A DNA stretch of 64,000 nucleotides from Enterobacterales bacterium CwR94 (lineage in GTDB: Bacteria; Pseudomonadota; Gammaproteobacteria; Enterobacterales; Enterobacteriaceae): contig KZ478059.1 in the NCBI GenBank assembly GCA_002837195.1, positions 372,001-436,000 on the forward strand. Reading direction: 5' to 3'. Within the stretch, counting starts at the first letter, position 1; the number at the start of each line of letters is the position of its first letter. The notes under the pieces are model-generated. The model was not told the origin of the DNA. It worked only from the letters and a program-made list of their open reading frames with translations, and did no database searches. Below are positions 1 to 8,812 of this stretch, piece after piece. The position numbers and the translations under genes are program-made.

Positions 1-578
1 CCGGTATTGCGCTCCATTTGGCCAGGAATGGCACCAATATCGCGATGACCGCGCTCAATCAGGTAACGGCCGACCAGATAACCGCCTTCAAACGCGTTAT
101 CCAGCACGGTGTCGGTGAAATCCCCACGCGACTCACCCCAGTCCATCACCACCATTGGAATGTTGCGGTTGTCTTCCAGCAGCTGGATGAGCTCTTCCGG
201 GTACTCTGAGCACATCACCAATAGCCCATCGACACGTTTTTGCGCCATCATCGACAAATAAGCCTGCTGTTTCTGGCGGTCGTTATGCGCATTGCCCAAA
301 ATCAGGGTATAGCCTTTTGCAAAGCAGCGATTTTCAATAGCTTCAATAATTTCAGCAAAGTAGGGCGCTTCTGAAGAGGTGGCTAACAAACCAATGGTTT
401 TGGTGTGGTTCACTTTCAGGCTGCGGGCCACCGCGCTCGGCGAGTAGTGTAATTCTTTGATTGCTGCCCAGACGGCTTCGCGCGTTTCTTCGGCGACAAA
501 GCGCGTTTTATTGATGACATGCGAAACCGTGGTGGTGGAGACACCCGCGCGTTTTGCCACATCTTTAATTGTTGCCAT
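1..578 (-). CDS. purR: Purine repressor PurR, N-terminal part (truncated by window edge)
   Basis: LacI-family repressor of purine biosynthesis that binds DNA when loaded with hypoxanthine or guanine. About 192 of roughly 341 residues are visible, beginning [20 protein letters not shown], the helix-turn-helix of PurR. The hinge and the first part of the periplasmic-binding-like effector domain follow, with a close match to E. coli PurR throughout. The ATG at 576-578 is the only start that gives the canonical N-terminus. The C-terminus lies beyond base 1. It is divergent from ynhF, as in E. coli, which supports the assignment. A weak PurR-like operator upstream would fit autoregulation. Confidence 0.97.
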   Translation of the reverse strand, partial: MATIKDVAKRAGVSTTTVSHVINKTRFVAEETREAVWAAIKELHYSPSAVARSLKVNHTKTIGLLATSSEAPYFAEIIEAIENRCFAKGYTLILGNAHNDRQKQQAYLSMMAQKRVDGLLVMCSEYPEELIQLLEDNRNIPMVVMDWGESRGDFTDTVLDNAFEGGYLVGRYLIERGHRDIGAIPGQMERNT

Positions 579-621
579 TAAAACCGTACTCCTGACCGGG
601 CTATCTTATTGATAACACGAT

Positions 622-637
622 TGTTAATCGTTTGCCT
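622..637. promoter_or_regulatory. Possible PurR operator upstream of purR
   Basis: The sequence tgttaatcgtttgcct fits the right half of the PurR consensus (CGNTTNCNT) fully, but only the AA of the left half (ANGCAA). It lies 44 bases upstream of the purR start, where autoregulation would be expected. The match is partial. Confidence 0.35.
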
Positions 638-863
638 TTTGTGGCACAAAACCCCCTGAATTTGCGTCAGATAGGGGGCGGAAAGCGAACATGAGGGTGG
701 GATATACACGTTCGAAACGCTGCGTTTGCGCGATAAAGAGGACGTGTTGCGCAACGGAAAACGCGAATTCTATCAAGGCCGTGAGGAGAAAACGAGATTT
801 TTACCCTAAACTGTGGGAAAATTTTATCCCTACATTAAACAGGGTTAGTTGAGGAGAAACACC

Positions 864-953
864 GTGAATACCGATCTTAAGTTGGCGCTGTTAACCACTG
901 TGGGTGCATTGGTGATGATTATTGCCTTTAGTTTCACCGCTATCATGCACTAA
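864..953 (+). CDS. ynhF: Small membrane protein YnhF
   Basis: A 29-residue protein starting at GTG, MNTDLKLALLTTVGALVMII..., consisting of one hydrophobic transmembrane stretch (about residues 7-27). It matches E. coli YnhF in length and in the N-terminal pattern M-x-T-D-L-K and ends in LH/MH. A ribosome binding site (gaggag, 851-856) precedes the start by seven bases. It sits next to purR as in E. coli and is followed at once by a terminator. It is an inner-membrane small protein of unknown function and is too short for ordinary gene finders. Confidence 0.85.
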   Translation: MNTDLKLALLTTVGALVMIIAFSFTAIMH

Positions 954-954
954 G

Positions 955-984
955 CAAAAAAGACGGGATTTCCCGTCTTTTTCT
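955..984. terminator. Bidirectional terminator between ynhF and mepH
   Basis: Stem of aaaaagacggga against tcccgtcttttt with a two-base tip, flanked by A and T runs. It lies between the convergent ends of ynhF and mepH and can serve both. Confidence 0.85.
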
Positions 985-985
985 T

Positions 986-1858
986 TTACAGCGCGCTTTT
1001 TACATTTTGTGGCGTCATGACGCGACGCGCACCCACATAATGTTTTTGCCAATAGTTATCTGCAAGCTGGCTAATCTGAATGTCTTTTCCGGTGCGGGGA
1101 GACTGGATGAACTTGCCGTTCCCCAAATAGACACCGACATGATCGGCCGCGCCGCGGCCATTAATACGGAAGAACACTAAATCACCGCGCTCTAACTTCT
1201 CCTTGCGCACAGGTGCGGCATCGCGGAACTGAAACTGTTCATTGGCGGTGCGTGGCATACGGCTTTTCAAGAGATCTTTATACGCGTACCACACCAGCCC
1301 ACTGCAATCAAAACCGGTGTCAGGCGAGGAGCCTCCCCACAAATAAGGCTTGCCCAACTGGCCCATGAGCTTGTTCATGGCCGTTTGACGCGCTTTTTGA
1401 TACCGCGCATGGTGAGCTGGGTTCATGCGAATGGGGGCGCTGCGCTCGGCAATGTCCATCTCCAGCGCTTTATTACCCGAACGGCCAAGACGTTTGCGCA
1501 AGGAGGCTTTTTCAATCTGCTTGCGGGTCAGGGTGATGGACTTATTTTTTTTCGTGCTGCGTAAAGAGGTGAGGCGCATGCGCTCAGAGGTATTACCGGC
1601 GGTTTTTTTAAGTCTTTGCTTTTGCAGTGCGGCGATAGCGCTTTTGCTGGGTGCTTTCTTTTTTGCCTGGGTGGTGGTTTTGGTTTTTTTAATTGTTTTC
1701 GTGGTGGCCGTTCGGCGTTTTCGACGATCGTCATCACGCACCACACGTTTTTCAACTTTGTGCTGCTTAGGCTTGGCTGCGGTCTGTGGCGATGCGACGG
1801 CCACATTGAAACACAGCGATAAACTCGCCAGCATAATAATTGAGATGAGTGAACGCAT
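986..1858 (-). CDS. mepH: Murein endopeptidase MepH (NlpC/P60)
   Basis: Periplasmic D,D/L,D-type peptidoglycan endopeptidase that opens cross-links during cell-wall growth. About 290 residues: a signal peptide (MRSLISIIMLASLSLCFNVA), a long Lys/Arg/Thr-rich low-complexity linker to about residue 130, then a C-terminal NlpC/P60 domain. Catalytic Cys is in FDCSGLV and His in ADHVGVY; GKPYLWGGSS and RRVMTP are also typical of E. coli MepH (YdhO). An in-frame TTG at 1870 would add four residues; the ATG at 1858 gives a proper signal peptide start. In E. coli the gene also neighbours grxD, but sodB and ydhP, which lie between it and ynhF there, are missing here. Confidence 0.92.
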   Translation of the reverse strand: MRSLISIIMLASLSLCFNVAVASPQTAAKPKQHKVEKRVVRDDDRRKRRTATTKTIKKTKTTTQAKKKAPSKSAIAALQKQRLKKTAGNTSERMRLTSLRSTKKNKSITLTRKQIEKASLRKRLGRSGNKALEMDIAERSAPIRMNPAHHARYQKARQTAMNKLMGQLGKPYLWGGSSPDTGFDCSGLVWYAYKDLLKSRMPRTANEQFQFRDAAPVRKEKLERGDLVFFRINGRGAADHVGVYLGNGKFIQSPRTGKDIQISQLADNYWQKHYVGARRVMTPQNVKSAL

Positions 1859-2213
1859 AATCCAGTACAAGTTAGGCTCTTGAGGAGCGGTTAAATAGAA
1901 AAGTCCCTTGTCAGGGGTTCGATGATTCTAACCGACGCAGTTGACGAAAGTGTAATCACTTTTGTTATTAATGCGTTAAGTACGATTATTAATCTTTTAA
2001 CCCTGCTATTTCAGATGCTTAAGTTATCAAATTGTGCGGACAAAGCCACTACTAAACCGCGTCTAAACCGGGAGAAAATGTTATTTTGTATGTCAAAAAT
2101 CCGCCGGGTGACACGCCGATTGGTGGCCACTGCACAAAATGTCGTTTTCAGTCAGGGGCCGGAGTCGTTACAATGGCCAGACTGCGGTGCCGAATAATAT
2201 TGAGGAAGGCAAG
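1859..2213. other. mepH/grxD divergent intergenic region
   Basis: This 355-base AT-rich region must hold promoters for mepH (leftward) and grxD (rightward). A TTGACG at 1941-1946 followed by TATTAA at 1966-1971 is a weak rightward candidate. A short inverted repeat (aaagtg/cacttt, 1947-1962) overlaps it. The only long open frame here lacks a ribosome binding site and resembles nothing known. No RNA gene recognised. Confidence 0.4.
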
Positions 2214-2546
2214 ATGAGTACGATTGAAAAGATTCAGAACCAGATCCAGGAAAACCCGATCCTGCTGTATATGAAAGGCTCTCCTAAACTGCCAAGCTGT
2301 GGTTTCTCTGCACAAGCTGTGCAGGCGCTTTCTGCCTGCGGCGAGCGTTTTGCTTACGTTGATATTCTGCAGAACCCGGACATTCGCGCTGAACTGCCGA
2401 AATACGCTAACTGGCCAACCTTCCCGCAATTGTGGGTAGACGGCGAGCTGGTCGGTGGCTGCGATATCATCATTCAGATGTTTCAAGCCGGTGAATTGCA
2501 GCCGTTAATTAAAGAAACGGCTGAAAAATACAAAGCAGCAGAATAA
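2214..2546 (+). CDS. grxD: Monothiol glutaredoxin 4
   Basis: Cytosolic CGFS-type glutaredoxin that carries and transfers [2Fe-2S] clusters, working with BolA. 110 residues, the usual length. The CGFS active site is at residues 29-32, preceded by the glutathione-contact Lys (MKGSP) and followed by WPTFPQLWVDGELVGGCDI, the cis-Pro and GG-CD glutathione-binding motifs. A clear ribosome binding site (gaggaagg) lies before the ATG. The lhr helicase gene that sits near grxD in E. coli is absent here. Confidence 0.97.
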   Translation: MSTIEKIQNQIQENPILLYMKGSPKLPSCGFSAQAVQALSACGERFAYVDILQNPDIRAELPKYANWPTFPQLWVDGELVGGCDIIIQMFQAGELQPLIKETAEKYKAAE

Positions 2547-2547
2547 G

Positions 2548-2573
2548 AAAAAAGGCCCAACAGGGCCTTTTTT
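2548..2573. terminator. Terminator between grxD and rnt
   Basis: Hairpin aaaggccc/gggccttt with flanking A and T runs, placed between the convergent stop codons of grxD and rnt; likely bidirectional. Confidence 0.88.
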
Positions 2574-3247
2574 CATAATGGGTCATCGCCGCCTGGCGTG
2601 TCTTCAGGCGCGGCGGACGGCAATGGCCACCCGCCGAGGCGTTTCCAGCGATTAACGATTTCACAAAACAGATCGGCAGTTTGCTCGGTGTCATACAACG
2701 CGGAGTGGGCCTGGCTGTTATCAAACGCCATGCCGGCGGTGGCGCACGCCTTGGCTAACACCGTTTGCCCTAGCACCAACCCGCTGAGAGCGGCAGTGTC
2801 AAAGGTGACAAAGGGATGGAACGGATTGCGTTTCAGACTGGCACGCTCTGCTGCCGCCATCAGAAAACTGTGATCGAAGGTCGCATTGTGGGCCACCACA
2901 ATGGCGCGATTACAGCCACTCTCTTTCAAACCCTTACGTACCGCCTTAAAAATCGCATGCAGCACGTCATATTCTTTTTCTGCTCCCCGCAACGGGTTGT
3001 AAGGATCGATGCCATTAAACGCCAGCGCTTCTGGTTGTAAGGTGGCGCCTTCGAACGGTTCAACATGAAAATGCAACGTCTCGTCTTTTTCCAGCCAGCC
3101 CTCTGGGCTCATCTTCAGCGTAATCGCTGCGATTTCCAGTAAGGCATCACTTTTGGCGTTAAATCCGGCAGTTTCAACGTCAATAACCACAGGATAGTAA
3201 CCGCGAAAACGCGCGCTTAACGTGTTCAGGTCGTTCGATTCAGACAT
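2573..3247 (-). CDS. rnt: Ribonuclease T
   Basis: Homodimeric DEDDh 3'-5' exoribonuclease that trims the 3' ends of tRNA, 5S and 23S rRNA. 224 residues; the E. coli enzyme is slightly shorter. Exo I is visible as VIDVETAG (Asp23, Glu25), Exo II as [10 protein letters not shown], and Exo III as [13 protein letters not shown], with the catalytic His and Asp. The Pro/Gly/Asp-rich tail after residue 210 is a little longer than in E. coli. Followed by gloA and nemA on the same strand, as in E. coli. Confidence 0.97.
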   Translation of the reverse strand: MSESNDLNTLSARFRGYYPVVIDVETAGFNAKSDALLEIAAITLKMSPEGWLEKDETLHFHVEPFEGATLQPEALAFNGIDPYNPLRGAEKEYDVLHAIFKAVRKGLKESGCNRAIVVAHNATFDHSFLMAAAERASLKRNPFHPFVTFDTAALSGLVLGQTVLAKACATAGMAFDNSQAHSALYDTEQTADLFCEIVNRWKRLGGWPLPSAAPEDTPGGDDPL

Positions 3248-3305
3248 TAGTGACTCATTGCAGATAAAAGGGCAGGCATTATGGCAAATTTTTCACGGGG
3301 AAAGT

Positions 3306-3329
3306 AGGGCAGGATAGGGTTCCTGCCCT
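3306..3329 (-). terminator. Hairpin downstream of gloA
   Basis: Nine-base stem agggcagga/tcctgccct with a six-base loop, ten bases after the gloA stop. The following run is only modestly T-rich (acttt on the minus strand), so termination may be weak. Confidence 0.6.
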
Positions 3330-3339
3330 GTGCTGTGGC

Positions 3340-3747
3340 TTAGTTGCCTAAACCATGGCCTGCGTGCTTGTTTTCAATCAGCTCAATCTTATAGCCATCG
3401 GGATCTTCAACAAACGCGATAATGGTGCTGCCGCCTTTTACCGGGCCCGCTTCACGTGTCACGTTGCCACCATCGTTGCGAATTCGCTCACAGGTCGCCG
3501 CGACGTCATCAACGCCCAGCGCAATGTGGCCATAGGCATTGCCTAAATCGTAGCTGTCGACGTCCCAGTTGTAGGTCAGCTCAATCACCGCACCTTCGCT
3601 CTCTTCGGTGTAGCCGACGAACGCCAGCGTATATTTATACACGGGATTTTCACTTTTACGCAGCAGGCGCATGCCTAGCACGCGGGTGTAGAAATCGATA
3701 GATCGTTGCAGGTCGCCCACGCGCAGCATGGTATGGAGTAAGCGCAT
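3340..3747 (-). CDS. gloA: Lactoylglutathione lyase (glyoxalase I)
   Basis: Converts the hemithioacetal of methylglyoxal and glutathione to S-lactoylglutathione, the first step of methylglyoxal detoxification. 135 residues. The four metal ligands of the Ni-dependent bacterial enzyme are all present at the E. coli positions: His5, Glu56, His74 and Glu122. Ribosome binding site aagagg lies upstream of the ATG. Located between rnt and nemA, the order known from E. coli, where nemRA-gloA are co-regulated by reactive electrophiles. Confidence 0.97.
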   Translation of the reverse strand: MRLLHTMLRVGDLQRSIDFYTRVLGMRLLRKSENPVYKYTLAFVGYTEESEGAVIELTYNWDVDSYDLGNAYGHIALGVDDVAATCERIRNDGGNVTREAGPVKGGSTIIAFVEDPDGYKIELIENKHAGHGLGN

Positions 3748-3800
3748 AATATCCTCTTACGTTGATGGTTAGCCAAATGCTTGTAAAGCATAACAGAATT

Positions 3801-3820
3801 GCGCGGCGATTGTGCCGCGC
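3801..3820. terminator. GC-rich hairpin between nemA and gloA
   Basis: Seven-base stem gcgcggc/gccgcgc with a six-base loop, no T run. It may partly separate gloA from nemA or stabilise the message. Confidence 0.4.
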
Positions 3821-3831
3821 AGCGCAGGAGA

Positions 3832-4929
3832 TTACAGCGTGGGGTAGTCTGTGTAGCCTTCCGCGCCACCACCGTAGAAGGTTTCGGGACGCGGTGGATT
3901 CAATGGCGCATCTTGCTGAATGCGAGCAGCGAGATCGGGATTCGCGATATAGCTACGGCCAAAGGCCACGGCATCAATCAATCCGCGTTGGATAAGATCG
4001 GCTGCTTTTTCCGCGGTGTAGCCGCCAGCGCCAATGATGACGCCGGGATAAGCCGCACGGATCTGTTGACGGAAGGCATCGGTGTAAGGTTTCCCGCCCG
4101 CCCAATCGGGCTCGGAGATATGCAGGAACGCTAAATTACGCTTCGCCAGTTCACGCAGATAATAGATCGCTGCCGCTTCCTGATCTTCACCGTTGTCCAG
4201 ACCATTAAAAGGCCCCAGCGGCGAAATACGAATGCCGATACGATCGGCCTGCCAGCCATCAATAGCCGCATCAATCACTTCCAGAGCAAATCGGGTGCGG
4301 TTTTCAACGCTGCCGCCGTACTCATCGTCACGCTGGTTTGATGCCGGTGATAAAAACTGGTGAATCAGATAGCCGTGAGCGGAATGCAGTTCAACCAGAT
4401 CAAAGTCTGCTTCACGGGCATTAATTACCGCCTGGCGGAAATCCTGCACGACGGCGGCGATATCGGCTTTGGATAGCGCACGCGGTGTTGACGTGGCTTC
4501 CCGGATTGCGTTACCGCTTTCATCACGTAAGGAGGTGCGCGTTTCAGCATTGATGGCGGAGGGCGCCACGGGGGCCAGTCCACCAGGCTGTAAAGAAGCG
4601 TGAGAAATACGCCCGGTGTGCCACAGCTGCACAGCAGTATGGCCGCCATCAGCATGTACGCCTGCATTAATGGCTTTCCATGCGGCAATTTGCTCTGCTG
4701 AATGCAGGCCGGGAGCGCCCGCGTAGCCTTTCGCCTGGAAAGACACTTGCGTCGCCTCGGTGATAATTAAGCCAGCACTGGCGCGCTGGCGATAGTATTC
4801 GCCCATCAACGGCGTCGGGACATCGCCCGGCTCAATGCTACGCAGACGGGTCAGGGGAGCCATGAAAATACGGTTTTTAACCTGTACCGCGCCAAGTTGT
4901 AGCGGTGTAAACAGTGATTCGGTAGACAT
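3832..4929 (-). CDS. nemA: N-ethylmaleimide reductase, Old Yellow Enzyme family
   Basis: FMN-dependent NADPH oxidoreductase that reduces electrophilic alkenes, maleimides and nitro compounds. 365 residues when started at the ATG at 4929 ([20 protein letters not shown]), the same length as in E. coli; that start has a good ribosome binding site (caggag). TIM-barrel landmarks are MAPLTRLRS near the start, [17 protein letters not shown] with the substrate-binding His pair, and the C-terminal [11 protein letters not shown]. The TetR repressor gene nemR, which precedes nemA in E. coli, is missing; eptA occupies that side instead, so its regulation must differ. Confidence 0.95.
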   Translation of the reverse strand: MSTESLFTPLQLGAVQVKNRIFMAPLTRLRSIEPGDVPTPLMGEYYRQRASAGLIITEATQVSFQAKGYAGAPGLHSAEQIAAWKAINAGVHADGGHTAVQLWHTGRISHASLQPGGLAPVAPSAINAETRTSLRDESGNAIREATSTPRALSKADIAAVVQDFRQAVINAREADFDLVELHSAHGYLIHQFLSPASNQRDDEYGGSVENRTRFALEVIDAAIDGWQADRIGIRISPLGPFNGLDNGEDQEAAAIYYLRELAKRNLAFLHISEPDWAGGKPYTDAFRQQIRAAYPGVIIGAGGYTAEKAADLIQRGLIDAVAFGRSYIANPDLAARIQQDAPLNPPRPETFYGGGAEGYTDYPTL

Positions 4930-5037
4930 GAAAAAGCTCCTGCATCGTGATGTCAAAGGGGAACAGCTTACTGAATGTGGCACTGTTCCCCATTAGCATC
5001 ACATGCTCTGACCGTGAAGCGTCACAGCAGGTGAGTA

Positions 5038-6675
5038 TTACAGTGGGCGACAAGTATGCAGGATATCCATCTTCGCCTGATACTCGGTAGTTTGAATATT
5101 CATCATCCCGAGCAAAGTTGAAAACAGGTTATCCTGAGACACCGCATTGGTGGCTGCCTGTTGGCGCAGACAGGTTTCATCCAGCTTAAACGCCTGTTTA
5201 TATTGGGGTGAAAACCACATCAGGAACGGAATGTGCGTTTGTTGTGAAGGGGCGAACACATAGGGTGCGCCGTGCAAATACATGCCACTTTCTCCCAGCG
5301 ATTCACCGTGATCGGACAGATAAATCAGTGCAACGTTGAATTTATCGCCATAGGTTTTCAACAGATTAATGGTGTCATCCAGCATGCTATCGGTGGCGAG
5401 CACGGTATTGTCGTAGGTGTTAACCAGCGCCTGATGGTCACAATTTTGAATCTGATTGGTGTCGCAAGTCGGCGTAAATTGGCGCATGGCTTGCGGATAA
5501 CGCTGATAATAGGCCGGGCCGTGGCTGCCCATCTGGTGTAGCACAATCACGCCGTCGTCATGCAAGCCGTCAATGTAGTGATTCAGTCGCCACAGCAGTG
5601 CATCGTCAAAGCAGGTATCACTGCGACAGACGCTGGACGGTAATTTCCACTGCGTCATGTCGGTGTGTGGGATGCGATCGCAGGCGCCTTTACAGCCACC
5701 GTCGTTTTCACGCCACAGCACCTGTACCCCGGCATGGGCCATCACGTCTAACAGGCCTTCCTGATGGCGAGCCAGTTTCGCATCGTATGCCGTACGCGGC
5801 ATATTGGAGAACATACAGGGCACCGAAACAGCCGTTTCTGTTCCACAGGATGTAGCCTGCGGATAATAGACGACATGTTGCTGTTTAAGTTTGGGATTCG
5901 TTTCGCGGGCATACCCGCCGAGGGAAAAGTTTTCAGCCCGCGCGGTTTCACCCAACACAAACACCACCAGCGTCTTCCTCGGTTCGGCCTGTAACTGCGG
6001 CCCTTTTTTCGCATCCAGACCAATCCGTACCAGCTCCTGACTGCCTGCAAACCAGCGATCCTGAACATAGTGACCCATACCGCTGACGGCATTAGCGGGC
6101 GTGACCAGTTTGACCACGGATTTATTGTTGCGAATCAGCGACGCGTAATCTTTATAAAAGAACAGCGCCACTAACAAAATAACCATCACGCTGGCCAGCG
6201 CCGTCGCTGAACGCACCGCGATGCGCATCCACCAGGGGCGATTAGGCACAATGCGGACAGCGCACATCAGGGCAATGGGGATGATCCCAGCCACAAACAG
6301 CCAGATGAGATAGCGCGGAGTGATCAGCGCCAACGTCTCTTGTTGCGTCGTTTCGAAGACGTTTTGCAGCATATTGGTATCGATGACCGTACCAAAGGTG
6401 AACATAAAATAGTTTACCGCCGCACTAACAATGATAAGAACCGCTATTAAGGGTTTGCGGATCCAGGGCAGGGCAAAGACGCTGAAAATCAGCATAAACG
6501 CGCTAAACAGCACCAGCGGAATCGAGGCGGCAAACAGATAGTCAAGAGGGTGTTTAAATTCAATCAGCTGCCATGCGCGCCAGATAAACAGGCCATTGGC
6601 GACAACCGTAAAGAACAAAGCAACAGCCAAATTAAACAGGGTTGAGTGACAGCGTAACTTTTTGAGCGCGTTCAT
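5038..6675 (-). CDS. eptA: Lipid A phosphoethanolamine transferase EptA
   Basis: Inner-membrane enzyme that moves phosphoethanolamine from phosphatidylethanolamine to lipid A, lowering negative charge and polymyxin sensitivity. 545 residues: five predicted membrane helices in the first about 175, then a periplasmic alkaline-phosphatase-like domain. Visible catalytic parts are GETAR (metal ligand Glu243), SCGTE with the nucleophile Thr279, and SDHGESLGE. Multiple Cys pairs suggest disulfides. In E. coli it leads the eptA-basRS operon; here no two-component genes are adjacent, but a PmrA box lies upstream. It resembles EptA more than plasmid MCR enzymes. Confidence 0.93.
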   Translation of the reverse strand: MNALKKLRCHSTLFNLAVALFFTVVANGLFIWRAWQLIEFKHPLDYLFAASIPLVLFSAFMLIFSVFALPWIRKPLIAVLIIVSAAVNYFMFTFGTVIDTNMLQNVFETTQQETLALITPRYLIWLFVAGIIPIALMCAVRIVPNRPWWMRIAVRSATALASVMVILLVALFFYKDYASLIRNNKSVVKLVTPANAVSGMGHYVQDRWFAGSQELVRIGLDAKKGPQLQAEPRKTLVVFVLGETARAENFSLGGYARETNPKLKQQHVVYYPQATSCGTETAVSVPCMFSNMPRTAYDAKLARHQEGLLDVMAHAGVQVLWRENDGGCKGACDRIPHTDMTQWKLPSSVCRSDTCFDDALLWRLNHYIDGLHDDGVIVLHQMGSHGPAYYQRYPQAMRQFTPTCDTNQIQNCDHQALVNTYDNTVLATDSMLDDTINLLKTYGDKFNVALIYLSDHGESLGESGMYLHGAPYVFAPSQQTHIPFLMWFSPQYKQAFKLDETCLRQQAATNAVSQDNLFSTLLGMMNIQTTEYQAKMDILHTCRPL

Positions 6676-6685
6676 AAGATCCAGA

Positions 6686-6709
6686 ATGATTAACAGTACT
6701 GCTAATCAT
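6686..6709. repeat. 24-base near-perfect palindrome in front of eptA
   Basis: An inverted repeat centred between 6697 and 6698. All twelve base pairs match except one (6693 against 6702). It ends ten bases before the eptA ATG, between the PmrA box and the start codon. It could be an operator or a hairpin covering the weak ribosome binding site. Confidence 0.7.
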
Positions 6710-6723
6710 CTTAGGACGGTACG

Positions 6724-6740
6724 CTTAATAAAACCTTAAC
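6724..6740 (-). promoter_or_regulatory. PmrA (BasR) box upstream of eptA
   Basis: CTTAAT-aaaac-CTTAAC matches the PmrA direct-repeat pattern YTTAAK-N5-YTTAAK at all but the last base. It lies 49-65 bases upstream of the eptA ATG, where PmrA activates eptA in E. coli and Salmonella. Confidence 0.72.
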
Positions 6741-6752
6741 CTGCATAGCGTA

Positions 6753-6776
6753 AAATACGCCCGCCACGCGGGCGTG
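6753..6776 (-). terminator. Terminator of the NAD(P)-binding oxidoreductase gene
   Basis: Eight-base GC stem acgcccgc/gcgggcgt followed on the minus strand by attttac, seven bases after the stop codon of the gene at 6784. Confidence 0.7.
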
Positions 6777-6783
6777 CTGGTTA

Positions 6784-7428
6784 TCAGTAACCTACGGTAA
6801 ATTGTTGATGAATATGCTGTGATTGCTCCAGCTCATCGACAATCGCCACGGCCAGGTCCGCCACGGACACCGAAGCAGGCTGCTCGCCCGCCATTAACAA
6901 ATCAACGCCGCCAACGCGGAAATGGCCGGTACGTTCACCCTCGACCAAAAAAGCCGCCGGGCTAAGATACGTCCATTGCAATCCCTGCTCATGTTGCTGC
7001 AAGTCATTACGCCAGTCACGAACGGCCAGTGCGCCAGGTTTAATGGCGGCAGGGAATTCTGCTGTATCGACCAGCTCAACGCCAGGTGCAACCTGCAAAC
7101 TGCCCGCGCCCCCGACCACCAGCAGACGTTTTACACCGCTGCTTTTAACGGCCTGCATAATCAGGTGACGACCCGCGGTGGTTTTTTCATACAAATCGGC
7201 TTCGCCCCAGCCTGGATTGAACGCACTGACCACGGCATCTTGCTCGCGCAGCACGGCAGACAGCCAGGCCGTATCCGCGATATCACCCGCCTGAATATCC
7301 AGATGTTCTGCGGGGGTCACTTTACTGGTGTTACGCGCAATAGCGGTTACCTGATGTCCGCGGGATAAGGCCTCTTGCACAATGTGTGGGCCGACAAAAC
7401 CGGTTGCGCCAATGACTGCAATTTTCAT
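6784..7428 (-). CDS. NAD(P)-binding oxidoreductase, atypical SDR
   Basis: A 214-residue single Rossmann-domain protein with the dinucleotide-binding motif GATGFVG at residues 7-13, the NmrA/NAD_binding_10 type. LLVVGGAGSLQVAPG and YLSPAAFLVEGERTG are recurrent in the YwnB/YhfK-like putative reductases. The substrate cannot be told from sequence. The ATG at 7428 is chosen because the Rossmann fold begins there; upstream codons look non-coding. It is divergent from a LysR-type gene 103 bases away, the classic arrangement of a regulator and its target. Confidence 0.82.
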   Translation of the reverse strand: MKIAVIGATGFVGPHIVQEALSRGHQVTAIARNTSKVTPAEHLDIQAGDIADTAWLSAVLREQDAVVSAFNPGWGEADLYEKTTAGRHLIMQAVKSSGVKRLLVVGGAGSLQVAPGVELVDTAEFPAAIKPGALAVRDWRNDLQQHEQGLQWTYLSPAAFLVEGERTGHFRVGGVDLLMAGEQPASVSVADLAVAIVDELEQSQHIHQQFTVGY

Positions 7429-7531
7429 TTCTCTGTCCTGTATGCGAGTTGATGAAGACAGTGTCTCACTTAACAATGCCGCGGATAAGTGGCATATTCT
7501 TGACTTCACTATGAAGTAGGGCTTACGAATA

Positions 7532-8437
7532 ATGGAAAACTTACAGCGCATGGCGATTTTTGCCTGCGTGGTTGAACAGGGATCATTAGCGGCGGCTGCG
7601 CGCGTATTAGGCATGTCGCCTTCGGCCGTAAGTCAACATTTACGGGCGCTGGAAGCCTCGGTCGGCGTTCCTTTACTGCATCGTTCAACGCGTAAGCTCA
7701 CGCTGACCGATGCTGGTGCTGCCTACTTTCCGGGGTGTGCTGCTATGGTGCGGGAAGCGCAAGGTGCGATTCAACGTCTGGCGGAGCAACGCGATACGCT
7801 GGTGGGCGAGTTGCGCATTACCGCGACCGTGGGCGCGGCAGGCGCGATCAGCGAAGCGTTGTCGCCACTGCTGCTACAGCATCCACAATTGCAGCTACGT
7901 GTGCTGGCGAGCGATAACTTGTTAGATATGATTGAGCAGCGTATTGATATCTCATTGCGTTTCAATCGCCAGCTTGCGGACTCCACGCTGATTGCCCATC
8001 CTTTAACGCAGTGGCCGATGATCCTGTGTGCCACGCCGCGATATCTTTCACGCCATGGCGTTCCAGAAACACCGCAGGCGTTACTGACGCATCGTTGGAT
8101 CAGTGGTATACCCAATGGCCCTCTCAACAGCCGCCAGTTTACCTTGCACCATCCGCATCTGGCGCCTGTGACGTTACGCATTGCTGATGGGCAAGTGGTC
8201 AGTGACAGCATGTCAGTGGTGCGTGCTTTTACCCTGGCAGGCATGGGCATCTCTTTGCAGCCACTGTATGAAGTGCGTGAATCTCTGGCGCGCGGCGAAC
8301 TGATTCAACTGATACCCGAATGGCAGCCCGAACCGTTGAACCTGACGGCGCTAACCTTAGAGAGGGTGCTGCCGGAGAAAACGCGGCAAGCGATCGTCGC
8401 GTTACGTCACTATTTTCAACAAAGTGTGAGTGGATAA
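7532..8437 (+). CDS. LysR-family transcriptional regulator
   Basis: 301 residues: an N-terminal winged helix-turn-helix (MENLQRMAIFACVVEQGSLA through SPSAVSQHLRALEASVGVPL) and a C-terminal effector-binding domain. The SRFNRQLADST-like segment and the short hinge place it in the CrgA/AaeR-type LysR subgroup. It probably controls the divergent oxidoreductase gene and itself. No clear ribosome binding site precedes the ATG. Its inducer is unknown. Neither this pair nor eptA lies at this position in E. coli, so the block 5.0-8.4 kb is an insertion or replacement. Confidence 0.88.
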   Translation: MENLQRMAIFACVVEQGSLAAAARVLGMSPSAVSQHLRALEASVGVPLLHRSTRKLTLTDAGAAYFPGCAAMVREAQGAIQRLAEQRDTLVGELRITATVGAAGAISEALSPLLLQHPQLQLRVLASDNLLDMIEQRIDISLRFNRQLADSTLIAHPLTQWPMILCATPRYLSRHGVPETPQALLTHRWISGIPNGPLNSRQFTLHHPHLAPVTLRIADGQVVSDSMSVVRAFTLAGMGISLQPLYEVRESLARGELIQLIPEWQPEPLNLTALTLERVLPEKTRQAIVALRHYFQQSVSG

Positions 8438-8496
8438 CTTGAGCCAAAGGCTGTCTCAGGTTTCAATGAGTCACATCAACGTGAACAGGAGGCGCA

Positions 8497-8736
8497 GTGG
8501 CAGAACAACTTGAGTTTTTCCCGGTGCCCAGTCCCTGTCGCGGCATCTGTCAGTCAGATGAGCGCGGCTACTGCCGCGGCTGTTTTCGCAGTCGCGATGA
8601 GCGCTTTAACTGGCTGAAATTTTCAGATGCGCAGAAACGCGAAGTGATTCGCCTGTGCCGCCAACGCCATTTGCGTTTGCTGCGAGCAGGAAAAGCAGCG
8701 GACGAGAGCGATCCAGACCAACCCACATTGTTTTGA
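8497..8736 (+). CDS. ydhL: DUF1289 protein YdhL
   Basis: 79-residue cytosolic protein of unknown function, starting at GTG behind a good ribosome binding site (caggagg). The Cys-rich signature of DUF1289 is clear: SPCRGIC-x8-CRGCFRS, four conserved Cys that suggest a metal or Fe-S site, followed by an aromatic/basic region WLKFSDAQKREVI. It is directly upstream of ydhF on the same strand, as in E. coli. Confidence 0.9.
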   Translation: MAEQLEFFPVPSPCRGICQSDERGYCRGCFRSRDERFNWLKFSDAQKREVIRLCRQRHLRLLRAGKAADESDPDQPTLF

Positions 8737-8812
8737 TCACGCCCCAGCCTTCGTTGTACTGAAAACGATATACTCAATTTTAATCATACTGTGTCACGTT
8801 ACAGGAGTAGAT

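Noticed and set aside
1922-2197. 91-codon rightward frame between mepH and grxD
   Set aside because: No ribosome binding site, composition unlike coding DNA, overlaps the grxD leader.
5038-6675. Mobile colistin-resistance (mcr) gene
   Set aside because: Sequence, length and leader with a PmrA box fit chromosomal EptA; no mobile element flanks it.
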